From the NCBI RefSeq assembly GCF_024171885.1, contig NZ_JAMTCP010000025.1, positions 1 through 64,000 on the forward strand: a stretch of 64,000 nt of DNA, given 5' to 3'. The stretch comes from Streptoalloteichus tenebrarius (lineage in GTDB: Bacteria; Actinomycetota; Actinomycetes; Mycobacteriales; Pseudonocardiaceae). The position numbers and the translations under genes were made by a program. Of the stretch, positions 1-8,384 are shown piece after piece; within the stretch, counting starts at the first letter, position 1, and each line of letters starts with the position of its first letter. Under the pieces are notes generated by a model. The model was given only the letters and a program-made list of their open reading frames with translations. It was not told the DNA's origin and did not search any database.

Positions 1-2
1 AT

Positions 3-263
3 CTGCCCGAGTCCCACCACGCCACCTACGACGACTTGTTGGCTCGGGCTTCGAAGGTTGTGCGGCTGGAACACGTGGACTCGACCGCCGAAGCGCACAT
101 GAAGGCGAGTCTGCGCATGTTGGACATCGCCGATCACCTGATCGCGGTGTGGGATGGGCTTCCCGCACGAGGGTACGGCGGCACAGCCGACGTCGTTCAA
201 GCGGCACAGGAACGGGGGTTGCCTGTGACTGTCGTCTGGCCACCTGGTGCACATCGGGACTAG
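3..263 (+). CDS. Hypothetical protein, 3' part only (5' end outside window)
   Basis: The reading frame is open from the left edge of the window, so the start codon lies upstream. An internal TTG at 36 could be mistaken for a start. The visible 86 residues end with a hydrophobic strand, a Trp-Asp-Gly segment, a Gly-rich turn (RGYGGTADVV) and a strand rich in Val ending in PPGAHRD. This resembles the C-terminal half of small Rossmann-like actinobacterial proteins that may belong to the SLOG nucleotide-binding group. That assignment rests on pattern recognition of the DGxPARGYGGTAD stretch, not on a search. It is the last gene before the polyketide locus and reads away from the left edge, so it is probably not part of that locus. 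Confidence 0.55.
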   Translation: MPESHHATYDDLLARASKVVRLEHVDSTAEAHMKASLRMLDIADHLIAVWDGLPARGYGGTADVVQAAQERGLPVTVVWPPGAHRD

Positions 264-283
264 AACCCGTTCCTGAAACACGG

Positions 284-484
284 GTCCTCCGCCGCTTCCA
301 CTCACTGCCGCCGCCGGACGCGTTCGAGCTTCCGCAGCTTTCTCCGTTCGTGCGCCTGGCGGAGCGAATCGAGGGAGCACACTTCCTGTCTCCGGTCGAT
401 CGGGCGTGGATGCGTGAGCGCCTGGCCGAGTCGCGACATCGGTACGGCCAGATTCCGCGGGGCCGGCCGATCGGCGTTGTGTCG
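284..484 (+). pseudogene. Fragment of an aminoglycoside-phosphotransferase-family gene
   Basis: About 67 codons read as a coherent stretch: a His-Ser-Leu-Pro-Pro start, PFVRLAERIEGA, DRAWMRERLAE and a final PRGRPIGVV. This matches the spacing of the region just before the catalytic HGD loop of APH/choline-kinase-type phosphotransferases, where the family reads PFxRL...DRxWL...LP.G.VHGD. The HGD loop is absent: after Gly-Val-Val the frame runs into non-family sequence. No start codon or N-lobe is visible upstream in any frame. I read it as a decayed remnant. Only this central piece survives, so the activity of the parent gene cannot be stated. A small intact gene is possible but unlikely. Confidence 0.45.
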
Positions 485-762
485 CCTGCTTCCGGGGCGA
501 GCGGGGTCCGCGCCCGTGGTCTGGGTGGCGCGGGGTGTCATGAGACAGCGGGTGGGGCACCGTGGAAGGCACCCCGCCCGCCCTGACCTGCGGAATCAGA
601 GTCAGTGTTCAGCCCACACACTCCGCCGTCTCCGTCATGACGCTCACCTCGCATCGACTCGGATCACTCGCATCAGCACTGGTCGTTTCCTCGTCCACAG
701 TGGAATTGGGGGAGGAACGTCCACAGTGGACGTCCAATGACGGGCTCTTCCGTTCCGTGGGC
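485..762. other. Gene-free stretch downstream of the ACP gene, with two GTCCAC palindromes
   Basis: No convincing gene is present on either strand. The stretch contains two copies of the palindrome GTCCACAGTGGA(C), at 693-704 and 719-731, only 14 bases apart. They lie just beyond the 3' end of the minus-strand ACP gene. Each could form a small hairpin, but there is no T-run, so a terminator role is unproven. The same palindrome recurs across the window (see findings). Confidence 0.5.
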
Positions 763-1020
763 TCAGGTCCGCGCGGCGAGCTGCTCGTTGACCAGGGCGA
801 CCAGCTCGCGGGGGGACTCCACGGTGGTGACGGCCTCGTCGGACAGGACGACGCCCAGCTCGCGCTGGATCCTGGCGGAGACCTCCAGCAGGGCGAGGGA
901 GTCGTAGCCCAGCTCCTCGAAGGTCGCGTCCGGCGCGCCCCCGTCGAGGTCGGCGTGCTCCGCCTCGCCCGCCGACTCCCGCATCAGTCGCTTCAGCTCG
1001 TCGAAGGTGAACTCGGTCAT
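763..1020 (-). CDS. Type II polyketide acyl carrier protein
   Basis: An 85-residue acidic protein of standard ACP length. It carries the phosphopantetheine attachment motif GYDSLALLE, with the attachment Ser at residue 41, and the usual four-helix pattern around it. It holds the growing poly-beta-keto chain for the ketosynthase/chain-length-factor pair encoded just upstream. A GGAGGAA ribosome site lies six bases before the ATG. It is the last gene of the KS-alpha/CLF/ACP set, 47 bases after the CLF stop, in the order normal for aromatic PKS loci. The Asp-Ser-Leu signature and position make the assignment secure; which acyl chains it carries cannot be read from sequence. Confidence 0.95.
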   Translation of the reverse strand: MTEFTFDELKRLMRESAGEAEHADLDGGAPDATFEELGYDSLALLEVSARIQRELGVVLSDEAVTTVESPRELVALVNEQLAART

Positions 1021-1067
1021 GGTGTTCCTCCCGTGGGATGGGTTCGTGAAGGCAGGGTCAGGGCAGG

Positions 1068-2285
1068 TCAGGGCGCGGCGCGGACCACCGCCGCCGCGTT
1101 GAAGCCGCCGCGTCCCCTGGCGACCACCAACGCGGTGCGCAGGGCCGCGGGGCGGGGCTCGTCGCGGACGAGGTCGATGGCGTACTCCTCGGCCACCGTC
1201 TCGACGTTGATCGTGGGCGGGATGACCTGGTCACGCAGGGACAGCAGCGCGGTCGCCAGGTCCAGCGCCGCGCCGCCGGAGTAGAGCCGGCCGGTCATGG
1301 TCTTGGGCGCGGTGACCGGAACCCCGCCCGGACCGAACACGGCGGTGAGCGCGGCGGCCTCCACCCGGTCCAGCTCGGCGATGCCGGCGGCGTCCGCGAA
1401 CACGACGTCCACGTCCTCGGGGAGGGCGCCGGCGTCGGCGAGGGCCAGCTCGACCGCCCGCCGCAGCCCGGGCTCCCGTCCGCTGCCCGGCCTCGGGTCG
1501 AAGGTGGCGGCGTAGCCGGCGATCTCGCCGTAGCACCGCGCCCCGCGCTCCCTGGCCGACTCCGCCGTCTCGGTCACCAGGATCGCGCCACCCTCGCCGG
1601 GCACGAACCCGTCGGCGCCCGGGCTGAACGGCACGTAGGCGCGGTCCGGGTCGTCGCGGCGGGACAGCGACCCCGTGGTGAGCTGGGCGACCCAGCCCCA
1701 CGGGCACAGCGAGCCGTCGACGCCGCCGGTCACCACGAGCCGGGTCCCACGGCGCAGCCTGCGCCGGGCCTGGCCGAGCGCGTCGAGCCCGCCGGCCTGC
1801 TCGGTGACGACGACGCCGCTGGGCCCGCGCATTCCGTTGCGGATCGAGATCTGCCCGGTGTTGACCGCGTAGAACCAGGCGAAGGACTGGTAGGCGCTGA
1901 CGTACTCCTTGCCCTTGCTCCACAGCTTGTCCAGCTCCCGCTGGGCGAACTCGAAGCCGCCGGAGGCGCTGGCGGTGACCACGCCCATGCCGAACTCGGG
2001 CATGTCCCTCGGGTCCACGCCGGCGTCGGCCAGCGCCCGGTCCGCGGCGACCAGGGCGAGCTGGGTCATCCGGTCGGTCTGCGGGATCAGGCGGCTGGGC
2101 AGATGCTCCCGTACCGCGAAGTCGCGGATCTCGCCGAACAGCCGGGACGGGTACTGCCCGGGGTCGAAACGGGTGATCCGGCCGATGCCGTTGACGCCCC
2201 GCAGCGTCGCCCGCCAGTACTCCTCGACGCCCAGTCCGGTCGGGGCGGTGATCCCGATCCCGGTCACCACCGGGTTGCCCGTCAT
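1068..2285 (-). CDS. Chain-length factor (ketosynthase beta)
   Basis: A 405-residue thiolase-fold partner of KS-alpha. The nucleophile position that is Cys in KS-alpha is Gln here ([10 protein letters not shown], Gln163). This is the diagnostic substitution of chain-length factors, which can decarboxylate malonyl-ACP and help set polyketide length. The C-terminal GxGGFN motif is intact. The ATG at 2285 overlaps the KS-alpha stop in an ATGA junction, implying translational coupling and the 1:1 heterodimer seen in this family. Chain length cannot be deduced by eye; the residues lining the CLF tunnel would need alignment with actinorhodin, tetracenomycin and longer-chain CLFs. Confidence 0.95.
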   Translation of the reverse strand: MTGNPVVTGIGITAPTGLGVEEYWRATLRGVNGIGRITRFDPGQYPSRLFGEIRDFAVREHLPSRLIPQTDRMTQLALVAADRALADAGVDPRDMPEFGMGVVTASASGGFEFAQRELDKLWSKGKEYVSAYQSFAWFYAVNTGQISIRNGMRGPSGVVVTEQAGGLDALGQARRRLRRGTRLVVTGGVDGSLCPWGWVAQLTTGSLSRRDDPDRAYVPFSPGADGFVPGEGGAILVTETAESARERGARCYGEIAGYAATFDPRPGSGREPGLRRAVELALADAGALPEDVDVVFADAAGIAELDRVEAAALTAVFGPGGVPVTAPKTMTGRLYSGGAALDLATALLSLRDQVIPPTINVETVAEEYAIDLVRDEPRPAALRTALVVARGRGGFNAAAVVRAAP

Positions 2286-3547
2286 GCCGCCCTCCCCGGT
2301 CGCGTCAGCACCATCGCGCTCTGGAACCCGCCGAACCCGCTGCCCACCGTGAGGACCGCGTCGAGCCGCCGCTCCCTGGCCACCAGGGGCGTGTAGTCCA
2401 GGTCGCACTCGGGGTCGGGCTCGCGCAGGTTGGCGGTCGGGGGCACCACCCCGTGCTCGATGGCCAGGGCGCAGGCCGCGATCTCGATGGAGCCGATGGC
2501 GCCGAGGGAGTGGCCGACCATCGACTTGATGGAGCTGACCGGCGTGCGGTAGGCGTGCTCGCCGAGGCTGCGCTTGAAGGCGGCGGTCTCGTGCCGGTCG
2601 TTCTGCTTGGTGCCCGACCCGTGCGCGTTGACGTAGTCGATCGCGGTCGGGTCCAGCCTCGACTCGTCGAGCGCGGACGTGATCGCCTCGGCCATCTCCC
2701 TGCCGTCCGCGCGCAGCCCGGTCATGTGGTAGGCGTTGCACCGGGAGGCGTACCCGGTGATCTCGGCGTAGACGTGGGCGCCGCGCCGCCGGGCGTGCTC
2801 GTACTCCTCGACCACGAACATCGCCGCGCCCTCGCCCAGCACGAACCCGTTGCGGGTGTTGTCGAACGGGCGCGACGCCGTGGCCGGGTCGTCGTTGCGC
2901 GGGGTGGTCGCCTTGATCGCGTCGAAGCAGGCCAGGGTGATGGGGGAGATCGGCGCGTCGGTCGCGCCGGTGACCATCACGTCGGCGCTGCCCTCGCGCA
3001 CCAGGTCGACCGCGTAGCCCACCGAGTCCAGTCCCGAGGTGCAGCCGGCGGAGATGACCGCCGCAGGACCCTCGGCCCCGACCTCCCACGCGATCTCGGC
3101 CGCGATCGAGCTGGGCACGAAGTAGTCGTAGAAGTGGGGGACGCCGTAGGTGTGGTCGGTCAGCCAGAGCCGTCCGCCGTCGCTGATGACGACGTACTCC
3201 TCCTCCAGTTTCATCGTGCAGCCGACCGCGCTGCCGACCGCGACGGCCAGCCGCGTCGGGTCCACGGTGGACAGTTCAAGCCCGCTGTCCACCACCGCCT
3301 CCCTGGTGGACACCACCGCGAACTGCGCGGCCCTGTCCATGCGGCGGATCCGCTGCGGGCCGAGCCCCTCGCCGGCGGGGTCGAAGTCGGCCTCGCCCGC
3401 CACCCGCGACCGGAACGGCTCCGGGTCGCAGAGCGTGATCTTCCTGGTGGCCGTGCGGCCGGAGGAGATGAGGTCCCAGAACGCCTTGGCCCCGATCCCT
3501 CCCGGGGCGACGACGCCGATGCCGGTGATCACCGCGCGCCGCCTCAT
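2282..3547 (-). CDS. Type II polyketide ketosynthase alpha
   Basis: A 421-residue condensing enzyme. The catalytic Cys169 lies in [10 protein letters not shown], His309 in NAHGSGT and His346 in [10 protein letters not shown], so the full Cys-His-His set plus Lys341 is present. With the CLF it performs repeated decarboxylative Claisen condensations of malonyl-ACP. The [14 protein letters not shown] stretch before the active Cys is typical of aromatic (type II) PKS ketosynthases and not of FabF. A GGGAG site precedes the ATG. It is first in the KS-alpha/CLF/ACP unit; about 320 bases of non-coding DNA upstream probably carry its promoter. Confidence 0.96.
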   Translation of the reverse strand: MRRRAVITGIGVVAPGGIGAKAFWDLISSGRTATRKITLCDPEPFRSRVAGEADFDPAGEGLGPQRIRRMDRAAQFAVVSTREAVVDSGLELSTVDPTRLAVAVGSAVGCTMKLEEEYVVISDGGRLWLTDHTYGVPHFYDYFVPSSIAAEIAWEVGAEGPAAVISAGCTSGLDSVGYAVDLVREGSADVMVTGATDAPISPITLACFDAIKATTPRNDDPATASRPFDNTRNGFVLGEGAAMFVVEEYEHARRRGAHVYAEITGYASRCNAYHMTGLRADGREMAEAITSALDESRLDPTAIDYVNAHGSGTKQNDRHETAAFKRSLGEHAYRTPVSSIKSMVGHSLGAIGSIEIAACALAIEHGVVPPTANLREPDPECDLDYTPLVARERRLDAVLTVGSGFGGFQSAMVLTRPGRAA

Positions 3548-3871
3548 CGCGCGCTCCCACCGGGCCGGCCGGGGGCGCCCGGCGTGAGACGCCGCGGGGC
3601 GCCGTCCGGCCAGGGAGTCCCTGTCCGCTCAAGCTGACCAACCATGCCAACCGCACCCTTTCCGACCGGGCAGCAACGGAACCGCGGGGCCGCCGGAGGC
3701 GACGCCCCGCCGGAGACGGCGGCCGCGGCGGGAGATCGGGGAGCGCCGGTGGTCCCTGGCCGTCGCGGCCGTCGCGGGTACCAGGCTCGCAGCGCGATCT
3801 ACAGAACCACTTGACGGCACCTAAGGAAGAACTGGCGTTCTGGCGAGGGAATTCCTTGTGTCACAAAGGAA
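3548..3871 (-). promoter_or_regulatory. Upstream region of the minimal PKS genes
   Basis: There is no gene in this stretch. On the sense (minus) strand it carries two copies of the octamer TCTTCCTT (plus-strand AAGGAAGA at 3823-3830 and 3866-3873, the second running two bases past this region). The second is one arm of an imperfect palindrome, TTCCTTGTG/CACAAAGGAA, at 3852-3871. A TAGATC at about 3797-3802 is a possible -10 box. The octamer also occurs upstream of the FAD hydroxylase gene (8302-8309), hinting at a shared regulator. This is inference from a short motif. Confidence 0.4.
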
Positions 3872-3906
3872 GACCCCCTCGACCGCCGGATGCGGCCGAG
3901 GGGGTC
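3872..3906 (-). terminator. Hairpin terminator after the carboxylesterase gene
   Basis: Perfect ten-base arms GACCCCCTCG and CGAGGGGGTC, with a further nested CCG/CGG pairing in the loop. It sits 22 bases past the stop of the minus-strand esterase gene. No clear T-run follows, as is common in actinobacteria. Confidence 0.7.
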
Positions 3907-3927
3907 GTGTGCCTCTGTGGCAGTGGG

Positions 3928-5592
3928 TCAGGTGCCCGGAACGCCCAGTGATTCCCAGAACCCGCAGTGGTGCTGGGTTCCGAAGTCCACCGTGTGCGTG
4001 CCACCCGGTCCTGGCGCGAACGCCAGCACGTCGGTGTCGGACCGGAAGGCGGGCCAGGTCGGGCCGCCGGGGGCCGTGGGGGTTCCGGTCGCCGCGAAGC
4101 TCGTCCAGTAGGCGATCATCTGGTCTCCGAGCTGGCGTTGCGCGCTGTCCAGCTCACCACCGGCGTTGGCGTAGCGGAACAGGTACTGGAGTTCGGCGGT
4201 GTGTTCGGCACCGTGCGGGAAACCGGGGGTGACGACGCGTTCGGGCGCGGTGCCGTCGGCGAACTCGTAGGCCCTGACCGGGACGTGCCGCGCGGCGAGC
4301 CGGTCGGTCCAGAGGCCGGCGCACAGGGCGACGGCCGCGCCCACCCCGTTGTGGTCGCTCTGCGCGGTGGCCAGCGCGAGGCTGGGCGTGGGGTACTGGG
4401 CCAGCGGGTACTCGGCCCGCACGCGGGCGGCGTTCGCCCCGTAGATCCGCTCCAGCAGGATCGGGTACTGCTCGGCCGTCACCGGCTTGCCTGCCTCGTC
4501 GTACTGCTGGCCGACGAAGAACCGCGCCTCGTCGCGGTTGCCACCGACGAGCAGCGGGACCTTCTGGAACGTGCCGTCGGCCAACGCCGTCCTCGGCTGG
4601 ACCGGCAGCACCGAGGCACCCACGGGCGGCGCCAGCGGCGGTCGGGTCGCCACGACGGCGAGCAGGTCCCGCACCGGTTTGGCGCGGAGGCAGGCCGCGA
4701 CGTCGCCTCCCGAACAGCCGACCGACTGGGCGAACGCGGCCCCGTCGGCGGCGGCCTCCGCCCTGGTGCGGAACGGCATGGAGCACGGTCCACTTTGGAT
4801 GATCGCGCGGTGGAACAGCCCGGCGGCGGACGGCGAGGCGAGGTGGGCGCAGACGGACAACGCGCCGGCCGACTCGCCGAACAGCGTGACGTTGCCGGGG
4901 TCACCGCCGAAGGCGGCGGCGTTGCGCTTCACCCACCGCAGGGCGGCCTGCTGGTCCTGGAGGCCGAAGTCGCCCGACCTCTCCGTGGCGGTGTCCAACG
5001 CGTCGCTGGTGAGGAACCCGAACACGTTCAACCGATAGTTGACCGTGACGATGATGACGTCGCCGCGCACGACCATCCGGGTCGGGTCGTACTGGCTCGC
5101 CGCGCCGTGCCGGAACCCGCCGCCGTGCAGCCAGACCATCACCGGCAACGGGCGGTCCAGTCGGAGCGGCGTGTGGACGCTGAGCTTGAGGCAGTCCTCG
5201 TCCACGCTCGGCACCATGCCTGACCCGCTCGGCTGCGGGCAGGCGTTGGGGGTTCGAGTCCCGTCCCACGTCGACGGCCAGGGCGCGCGCGGCTGTGGCG
5301 ACCGCCATCGCAGGTTCCCGGTCGGCGCGGCGGCATAGGGCACACCCAGGAACGAGCGGTGATCCGTCGCCACGGTGCCGCGCACCAGGCCGGTGTCGGT
5401 CCGCACCAGGGAGGGATCACCCGTGCTCTGGGCGAGGGCGGACGGGCCGGAGCCCGGCCACACGGCGACCAGCAGACAACTCGTCAGGACGGCCCCGAAC
5501 ATCCGAGCCAGGCGGCGGCGCGACCGTGGACGGCGCCAATGTGGCTGTGATGGCGTCGATGGTGGTTGTGGTTGTGGTTGTGGTTGTGGCAC
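3928..5592 (-). CDS. Exported type B carboxylesterase
   Basis: A 554-residue alpha/beta hydrolase of the carboxylesterase type B family, which hydrolyses carboxylic esters. Residues 31-55 form a hydrophobic export signal after an Arg-rich stretch, ending near ALAQS. The oxyanion HGGG motif is at 156-159 and the nucleophile Ser241 is in FGESAG. A GAEHTAELQYLF segment near the C-terminus carries the catalytic His, as in the family. The GTG start is supported by a GGGGAG ribosome site and lies inside a GGTTGT tandem repeat, giving a Pro-Gln repeat at the N-terminus. It follows the NmrA-like gene by 39 bases, so it may be co-transcribed with the tailoring genes and process an acylated product outside the cell. 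That role is conjecture. Confidence 0.85.
   Translation of the reverse strand: MPQPQPQPQPPSTPSQPHWRRPRSRRRLARMFGAVLTSCLLVAVWPGSGPSALAQSTGDPSLVRTDTGLVRGTVATDHRSFLGVPYAAAPTGNLRWRSPQPRAPWPSTWDGTRTPNACPQPSGSGMVPSVDEDCLKLSVHTPLRLDRPLPVMVWLHGGGFRHGAASQYDPTRMVVRGDVIIVTVNYRLNVFGFLTSDALDTATERSGDFGLQDQQAALRWVKRNAAAFGGDPGNVTLFGESAGALSVCAHLASPSAAGLFHRAIIQSGPCSMPFRTRAEAAADGAAFAQSVGCSGGDVAACLRAKPVRDLLAVVATRPPLAPPVGASVLPVQPRTALADGTFQKVPLLVGGNRDEARFFVGQQYDEAGKPVTAEQYPILLERIYGANAARVRAEYPLAQYPTPSLALATAQSDHNGVGAAVALCAGLWTDRLAARHVPVRAYEFADGTAPERVVTPGFPHGAEHTAELQYLFRYANAGGELDSAQRQLGDQMIAYWTSFAATGTPTAPGGPTWPAFRSDTDVLAFAPGPGGTHTVDFGTQHHCGFWESLGVPGT
5564..5587. repeat. GGTTGT hexamer repeat, four copies
   Basis: Four exact tandem copies of GGTTGT encode Gln-Pro pairs at the N-terminus of the carboxylesterase, read on the minus strand. 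Because the unit is six bases, copy changes keep the reading frame. The repeat precedes the signal peptide. Confidence 0.85.
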
Positions 5593-5631
5593 AGCGTCTC
5601 CCCAGTTCCGGATCTCGACGGGAGCGGGTGG

Positions 5632-6492
5632 TCAGGCGAAGGCGTCCACGTGGGCCTCGACCCACTCCCGGAACGTCCGCGCGGGCCGCCCGAGGACCTC
5701 CGCGACGGTCGGCAGGGGACGTGCGCGGGGCCGATCGAGGGCGATGGCCTGGCCGAGCGCCTGGAGGACGCCCGCGACGGTCTCCGGCGGGTGGTGGCGC
5801 GCCATGGCCGCCCGCTGCTCGTCGAGGGAGATCCGCTCCACCCGGATGTCCCTGCCCAGCGCCGACGCGAGCACCGCCACCTGGTCCCTCGCGCTGAGCG
5901 CTTCGGGGCCGGTCAACGTGTGGATTCGGCCGTCGTGGCCCGGAGTGGTCAACGCCGCGACCGCGACCGCGGCGATGTCGTCGGGATCGATCGGGGCCTG
6001 CACCAGGTCGGGCGCGGGGGAGCGGACCACCCCCTCGGCCCGGATCGAGTGCGCCCAGCCCAACGCGTTGGACATGAACTCGCCGGGCCGCAGGATCGTC
6101 CACGCCATCCCGGACTCCCGCAACGCCTCCTCGGCCTCGCGGTGCCAGCGCGCCAGCTCGTTGTCCACCCCGTCCTGGGCGAACTCCTCGCCGCCCATCG
6201 AGGACAGTTGCACGACGTGCCGCACGGCGGTGGTCCGTGCCACGCTCACCAGGTTGGCGTCGTACTCCGCCTTGTGGTGTCCCGCGGACATCAGGAACAC
6301 CCGTTCCACGCCGTCGAGGGCCGGCACGAGGGTGTCGGGCACGGCCATGTCACCAGAGACCACGTCCACGCCGGCGGGCAGCGCGGCCCGGGCCGGGTTC
6401 CTGGTGAGGGCGCGGACCTTGGCGCCGGCGTCGACGAGCCGGCGCAGAACCCTGCTGCCCACCGTTCCGGTGGCGCCTGTCACGAGAATCAT
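5632..6492 (-). CDS. NmrA-like NAD(P)-binding reductase/epimerase family protein
   Basis: A 286-residue Rossmann-fold protein. The nucleotide-binding motif GATGTVG is at residues 6-12 and an Arg-rich turn (ALTRNP) follows beta-2, favouring NADP(H). It lacks a classical Tyr-x-x-x-Lys pair in the normal place, as expected for NmrA/atypical SDR proteins, including NAD(P)H:quinone reductase-like members. Its ATG overlaps the stop of the hydroxylase gene by one base (TGATG), so the two are translationally coupled and probably act in the same part of the pathway. Reduction of a quinone or ketone intermediate is a reasonable guess. It does not look like the dedicated C9 ketoreductase of aromatic PKS clusters. 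Confidence 0.8.
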   Translation of the reverse strand: MILVTGATGTVGSRVLRRLVDAGAKVRALTRNPARAALPAGVDVVSGDMAVPDTLVPALDGVERVFLMSAGHHKAEYDANLVSVARTTAVRHVVQLSSMGGEEFAQDGVDNELARWHREAEEALRESGMAWTILRPGEFMSNALGWAHSIRAEGVVRSPAPDLVQAPIDPDDIAAVAVAALTTPGHDGRIHTLTGPEALSARDQVAVLASALGRDIRVERISLDEQRAAMARHHPPETVAGVLQALGQAIALDRPRARPLPTVAEVLGRPARTFREWVEAHVDAFA

Positions 6493-8120
6493 CACGCACT
6501 CCTGTCCAGCACGATCCGCAACGCCCGTTCCAGTTCGGTCGCGGTGCACTCGCCCACCGACCGCCACGCGACGAACCGGTCCGGCCGCACCAGCGCCGCG
6601 CCGCGCTCGCTGATCCCGTACGCCCTGGTCCACGCGCCCTCGGGATCGACGAGGCCCGGACCGGCGTGGTCGGGGCCGAGAACGCGGCGGACGTCCAGGC
6701 GGATGCCCAGCCGGGCGGCCACCTCGGCGGCGTCCCGCTCCCACGCCGGCGCGTCCGCGCCGACCAGCAACACGAACCCCTGCCCGAACAACCAGGTCGT
6801 GCAGGTGGGCCGCCCGTTGTCCCGCAACGGGACGTAGGGCGCGCGGGAGCCTGGCCGGCCGGTGGGCCGGGTCGGGTCCTCGATCAGCTCGCCGGCGTCC
6901 CCCGGCTCCCTGACCACCGCGCCGTGCGCGCAGCGGTACCCGAAGACCTGGAGCACCGGGCTGATGATCTCGGCCGCCGTGCCGTCGTCCAGCTCGGGGG
7001 CCAGCCGCTCCAGCGTGTTGGCGAACTGCTGCTCCGCGATCATGTCGGCCACCGGGCGGCGCTCGGCGTCGTGGCTGACCAACAGGCCGGGACCCGCCTG
7101 ACCGCGCACCACCGCCGCCAGCTTCCACGCCAGGTAGAAGCCGTCCATGATGGCCGTGCTGCCGCCGAGCCCTCCAGGGGCCGGCACGACCTTGGCCGCG
7201 TCGCCGACGAGGAACGCCCTGCCGACGCCGAAGCTGTCGGCCACGCTCTCGACCAGCGGCGTCTCGCCGGTCTCCACGATCTTCAGCTCCAGGTCCGGCA
7301 GGTCCAGCCCCCTGCGGACCAGGTCGACGAACCACTCCTCCGGCAGCGAGCGGTGGTCCGTCGACTCCCGGGACAGACCCCGGATGTACCCGTACCTGCC
7401 GGGGACGTCGGTGGTGTAGAAGATGCCGGGCGTCTCCTCGTTGAGCAGGTGGAACAGCGCGAACTTCCGCCCCTGCGCGACCCCGGGGAGCTGCGCGAGG
7501 GGCTCGGTCATGTCGGCGTCGAAGAACACCCGCAGCAGGTGGCCGAGCACGCCCCTGCCGTGCGTGCCCACGCCCAGCCCCTCCCGGACGGGGCTGCGCC
7601 GGCCGTCCGCCCCGACCAGGTAGTCCGCGCGGATCACCCGCCGCCCACCGGTCCCGACGTTCTCGACGACGGCGGTGACGCCCTCGTCGTCCTGCTCGAA
7701 CGACCGCAGCGCCGTGGAGAAGCACAGGCGCGCGCCCAGCTCCCTGGCCCGCTCGGCCAGGATCGGCTCGGTGCGCTCCTGGCTGGCCATGGACCAGTCC
7801 TCGGGGCTGACGTGCCGCATGCTCATCTCGCCCGAGGTCATGATGCTGGTGAGCACGGGGCCGGCCAGCGACTGCGCGACCACCATGTAGAAGTCGGTGG
7901 TGCCGCCGGGACCCGCCGCGCGGAGCTGGTCGGCGACGCCGGCGACGCGCATCGCCTCCATCGCGTGCGGGTACTGGCCCCGCGCCTTCATCACTCTGGT
8001 GGTGCTGGCGTGCTTCTCGACCAGCAGCGGCCGGACGCCGTGCAGGCCGAGGAACAACGCGGTGGTCAGGCCGGCGAGGCCGCCACCCACGATCAGGACG
8101 GGTACACGCTCATCGATCAC
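6492..8120 (-). CDS. FAD-dependent aromatic hydroxylase (polyketide tailoring)
   Basis: A 542-residue group A flavoprotein monooxygenase of the type that hydroxylates aromatic polyketides using NAD(P)H and O2. The FAD-binding GGGLAGL lies at residues 12-18. The second FAD motif, GDAAKVVPAPGGLGGSTAIMDG, is near residue 310, and a C-terminal thioredoxin-like domain follows as in PgaE/TcmG-type enzymes. I take the GTG at 8120 as the start: a GGAG site sits eight bases upstream and the next residues begin the FAD fold at once. A longer frame reaches 8303 but has no family similarity and runs through the promoter palindrome. The site of hydroxylation is unknown. Confidence 0.88.
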   Translation of the reverse strand: MIDERVPVLIVGGGLAGLTTALFLGLHGVRPLLVEKHASTTRVMKARGQYPHAMEAMRVAGVADQLRAAGPGGTTDFYMVVAQSLAGPVLTSIMTSGEMSMRHVSPEDWSMASQERTEPILAERARELGARLCFSTALRSFEQDDEGVTAVVENVGTGGRRVIRADYLVGADGRRSPVREGLGVGTHGRGVLGHLLRVFFDADMTEPLAQLPGVAQGRKFALFHLLNEETPGIFYTTDVPGRYGYIRGLSRESTDHRSLPEEWFVDLVRRGLDLPDLELKIVETGETPLVESVADSFGVGRAFLVGDAAKVVPAPGGLGGSTAIMDGFYLAWKLAAVVRGQAGPGLLVSHDAERRPVADMIAEQQFANTLERLAPELDDGTAAEIISPVLQVFGYRCAHGAVVREPGDAGELIEDPTRPTGRPGSRAPYVPLRDNGRPTCTTWLFGQGFVLLVGADAPAWERDAAEVAARLGIRLDVRRVLGPDHAGPGLVDPEGAWTRAYGISERGAALVRPDRFVAWRSVGECTATELERALRIVLDRSA

Positions 8121-8272
8121 GGCCGGTCTCCGCGGGTCGTTGGCGAACGGAGGGAGAACGCCTACTCCATCCACTGTGGACAGTGGTGGGCGGGCGCCCG
8201 GAAACGGGCGCTGGGCGCAGGACGCGGGACTCCGCGCGGCGGACGACGCCGGCAGCGCGGGCGACACTACGG

Positions 8273-8340
8273 TTAAGCGATCTTCGTTAACGTTCTTCTT
8301 CAAGGAAGATCGTTAAAGGTTGTCGTCAACTTCTTAACGG
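8273..8340 (-). promoter_or_regulatory. AT-rich palindromic control region of the hydroxylase gene
   Basis: This is an island of TTAA motifs (TTAA at 8273, 8287, 8313 and 8334) in otherwise GC-rich DNA. CGATCTTC at 8278-8285 and GAAGATCG at 8305-8312 form an exact inverted repeat flanked by TTAA on both sides. The centre carries GTTAACG and AAGGAAGA, the latter shared with the KS-alpha upstream region. It lies about 150 bases before the hydroxylase start and just after the terminator of the preceding gene, where a regulated promoter is expected. No regulator can be assigned. Confidence 0.5.
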
Positions 8341-8381
8341 GCGTCGGGCGTCGGGCGCTGACCACGCCCGACACCCGACGC
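8341..8381 (-). terminator. Hairpin terminator after the luciferase-like monooxygenase gene
   Basis: Seventeen-base arms (8341-8357 and 8365-8381) pair with one mismatch around a seven-base loop. It begins four bases past the stop of the minus-strand gene and is followed by an AT-rich stretch. It separates the LLM gene from the hydroxylase gene, implying that the latter has its own promoter. Confidence 0.8.
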
Positions 8382-8384
8382 GCC

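Noticed and set aside
8121-8303. N-terminal extension of the FAD hydroxylase
   Set aside because: It runs through the AT-rich promoter palindrome and lacks family similarity; the GTG at 8120 has a GGAG site.
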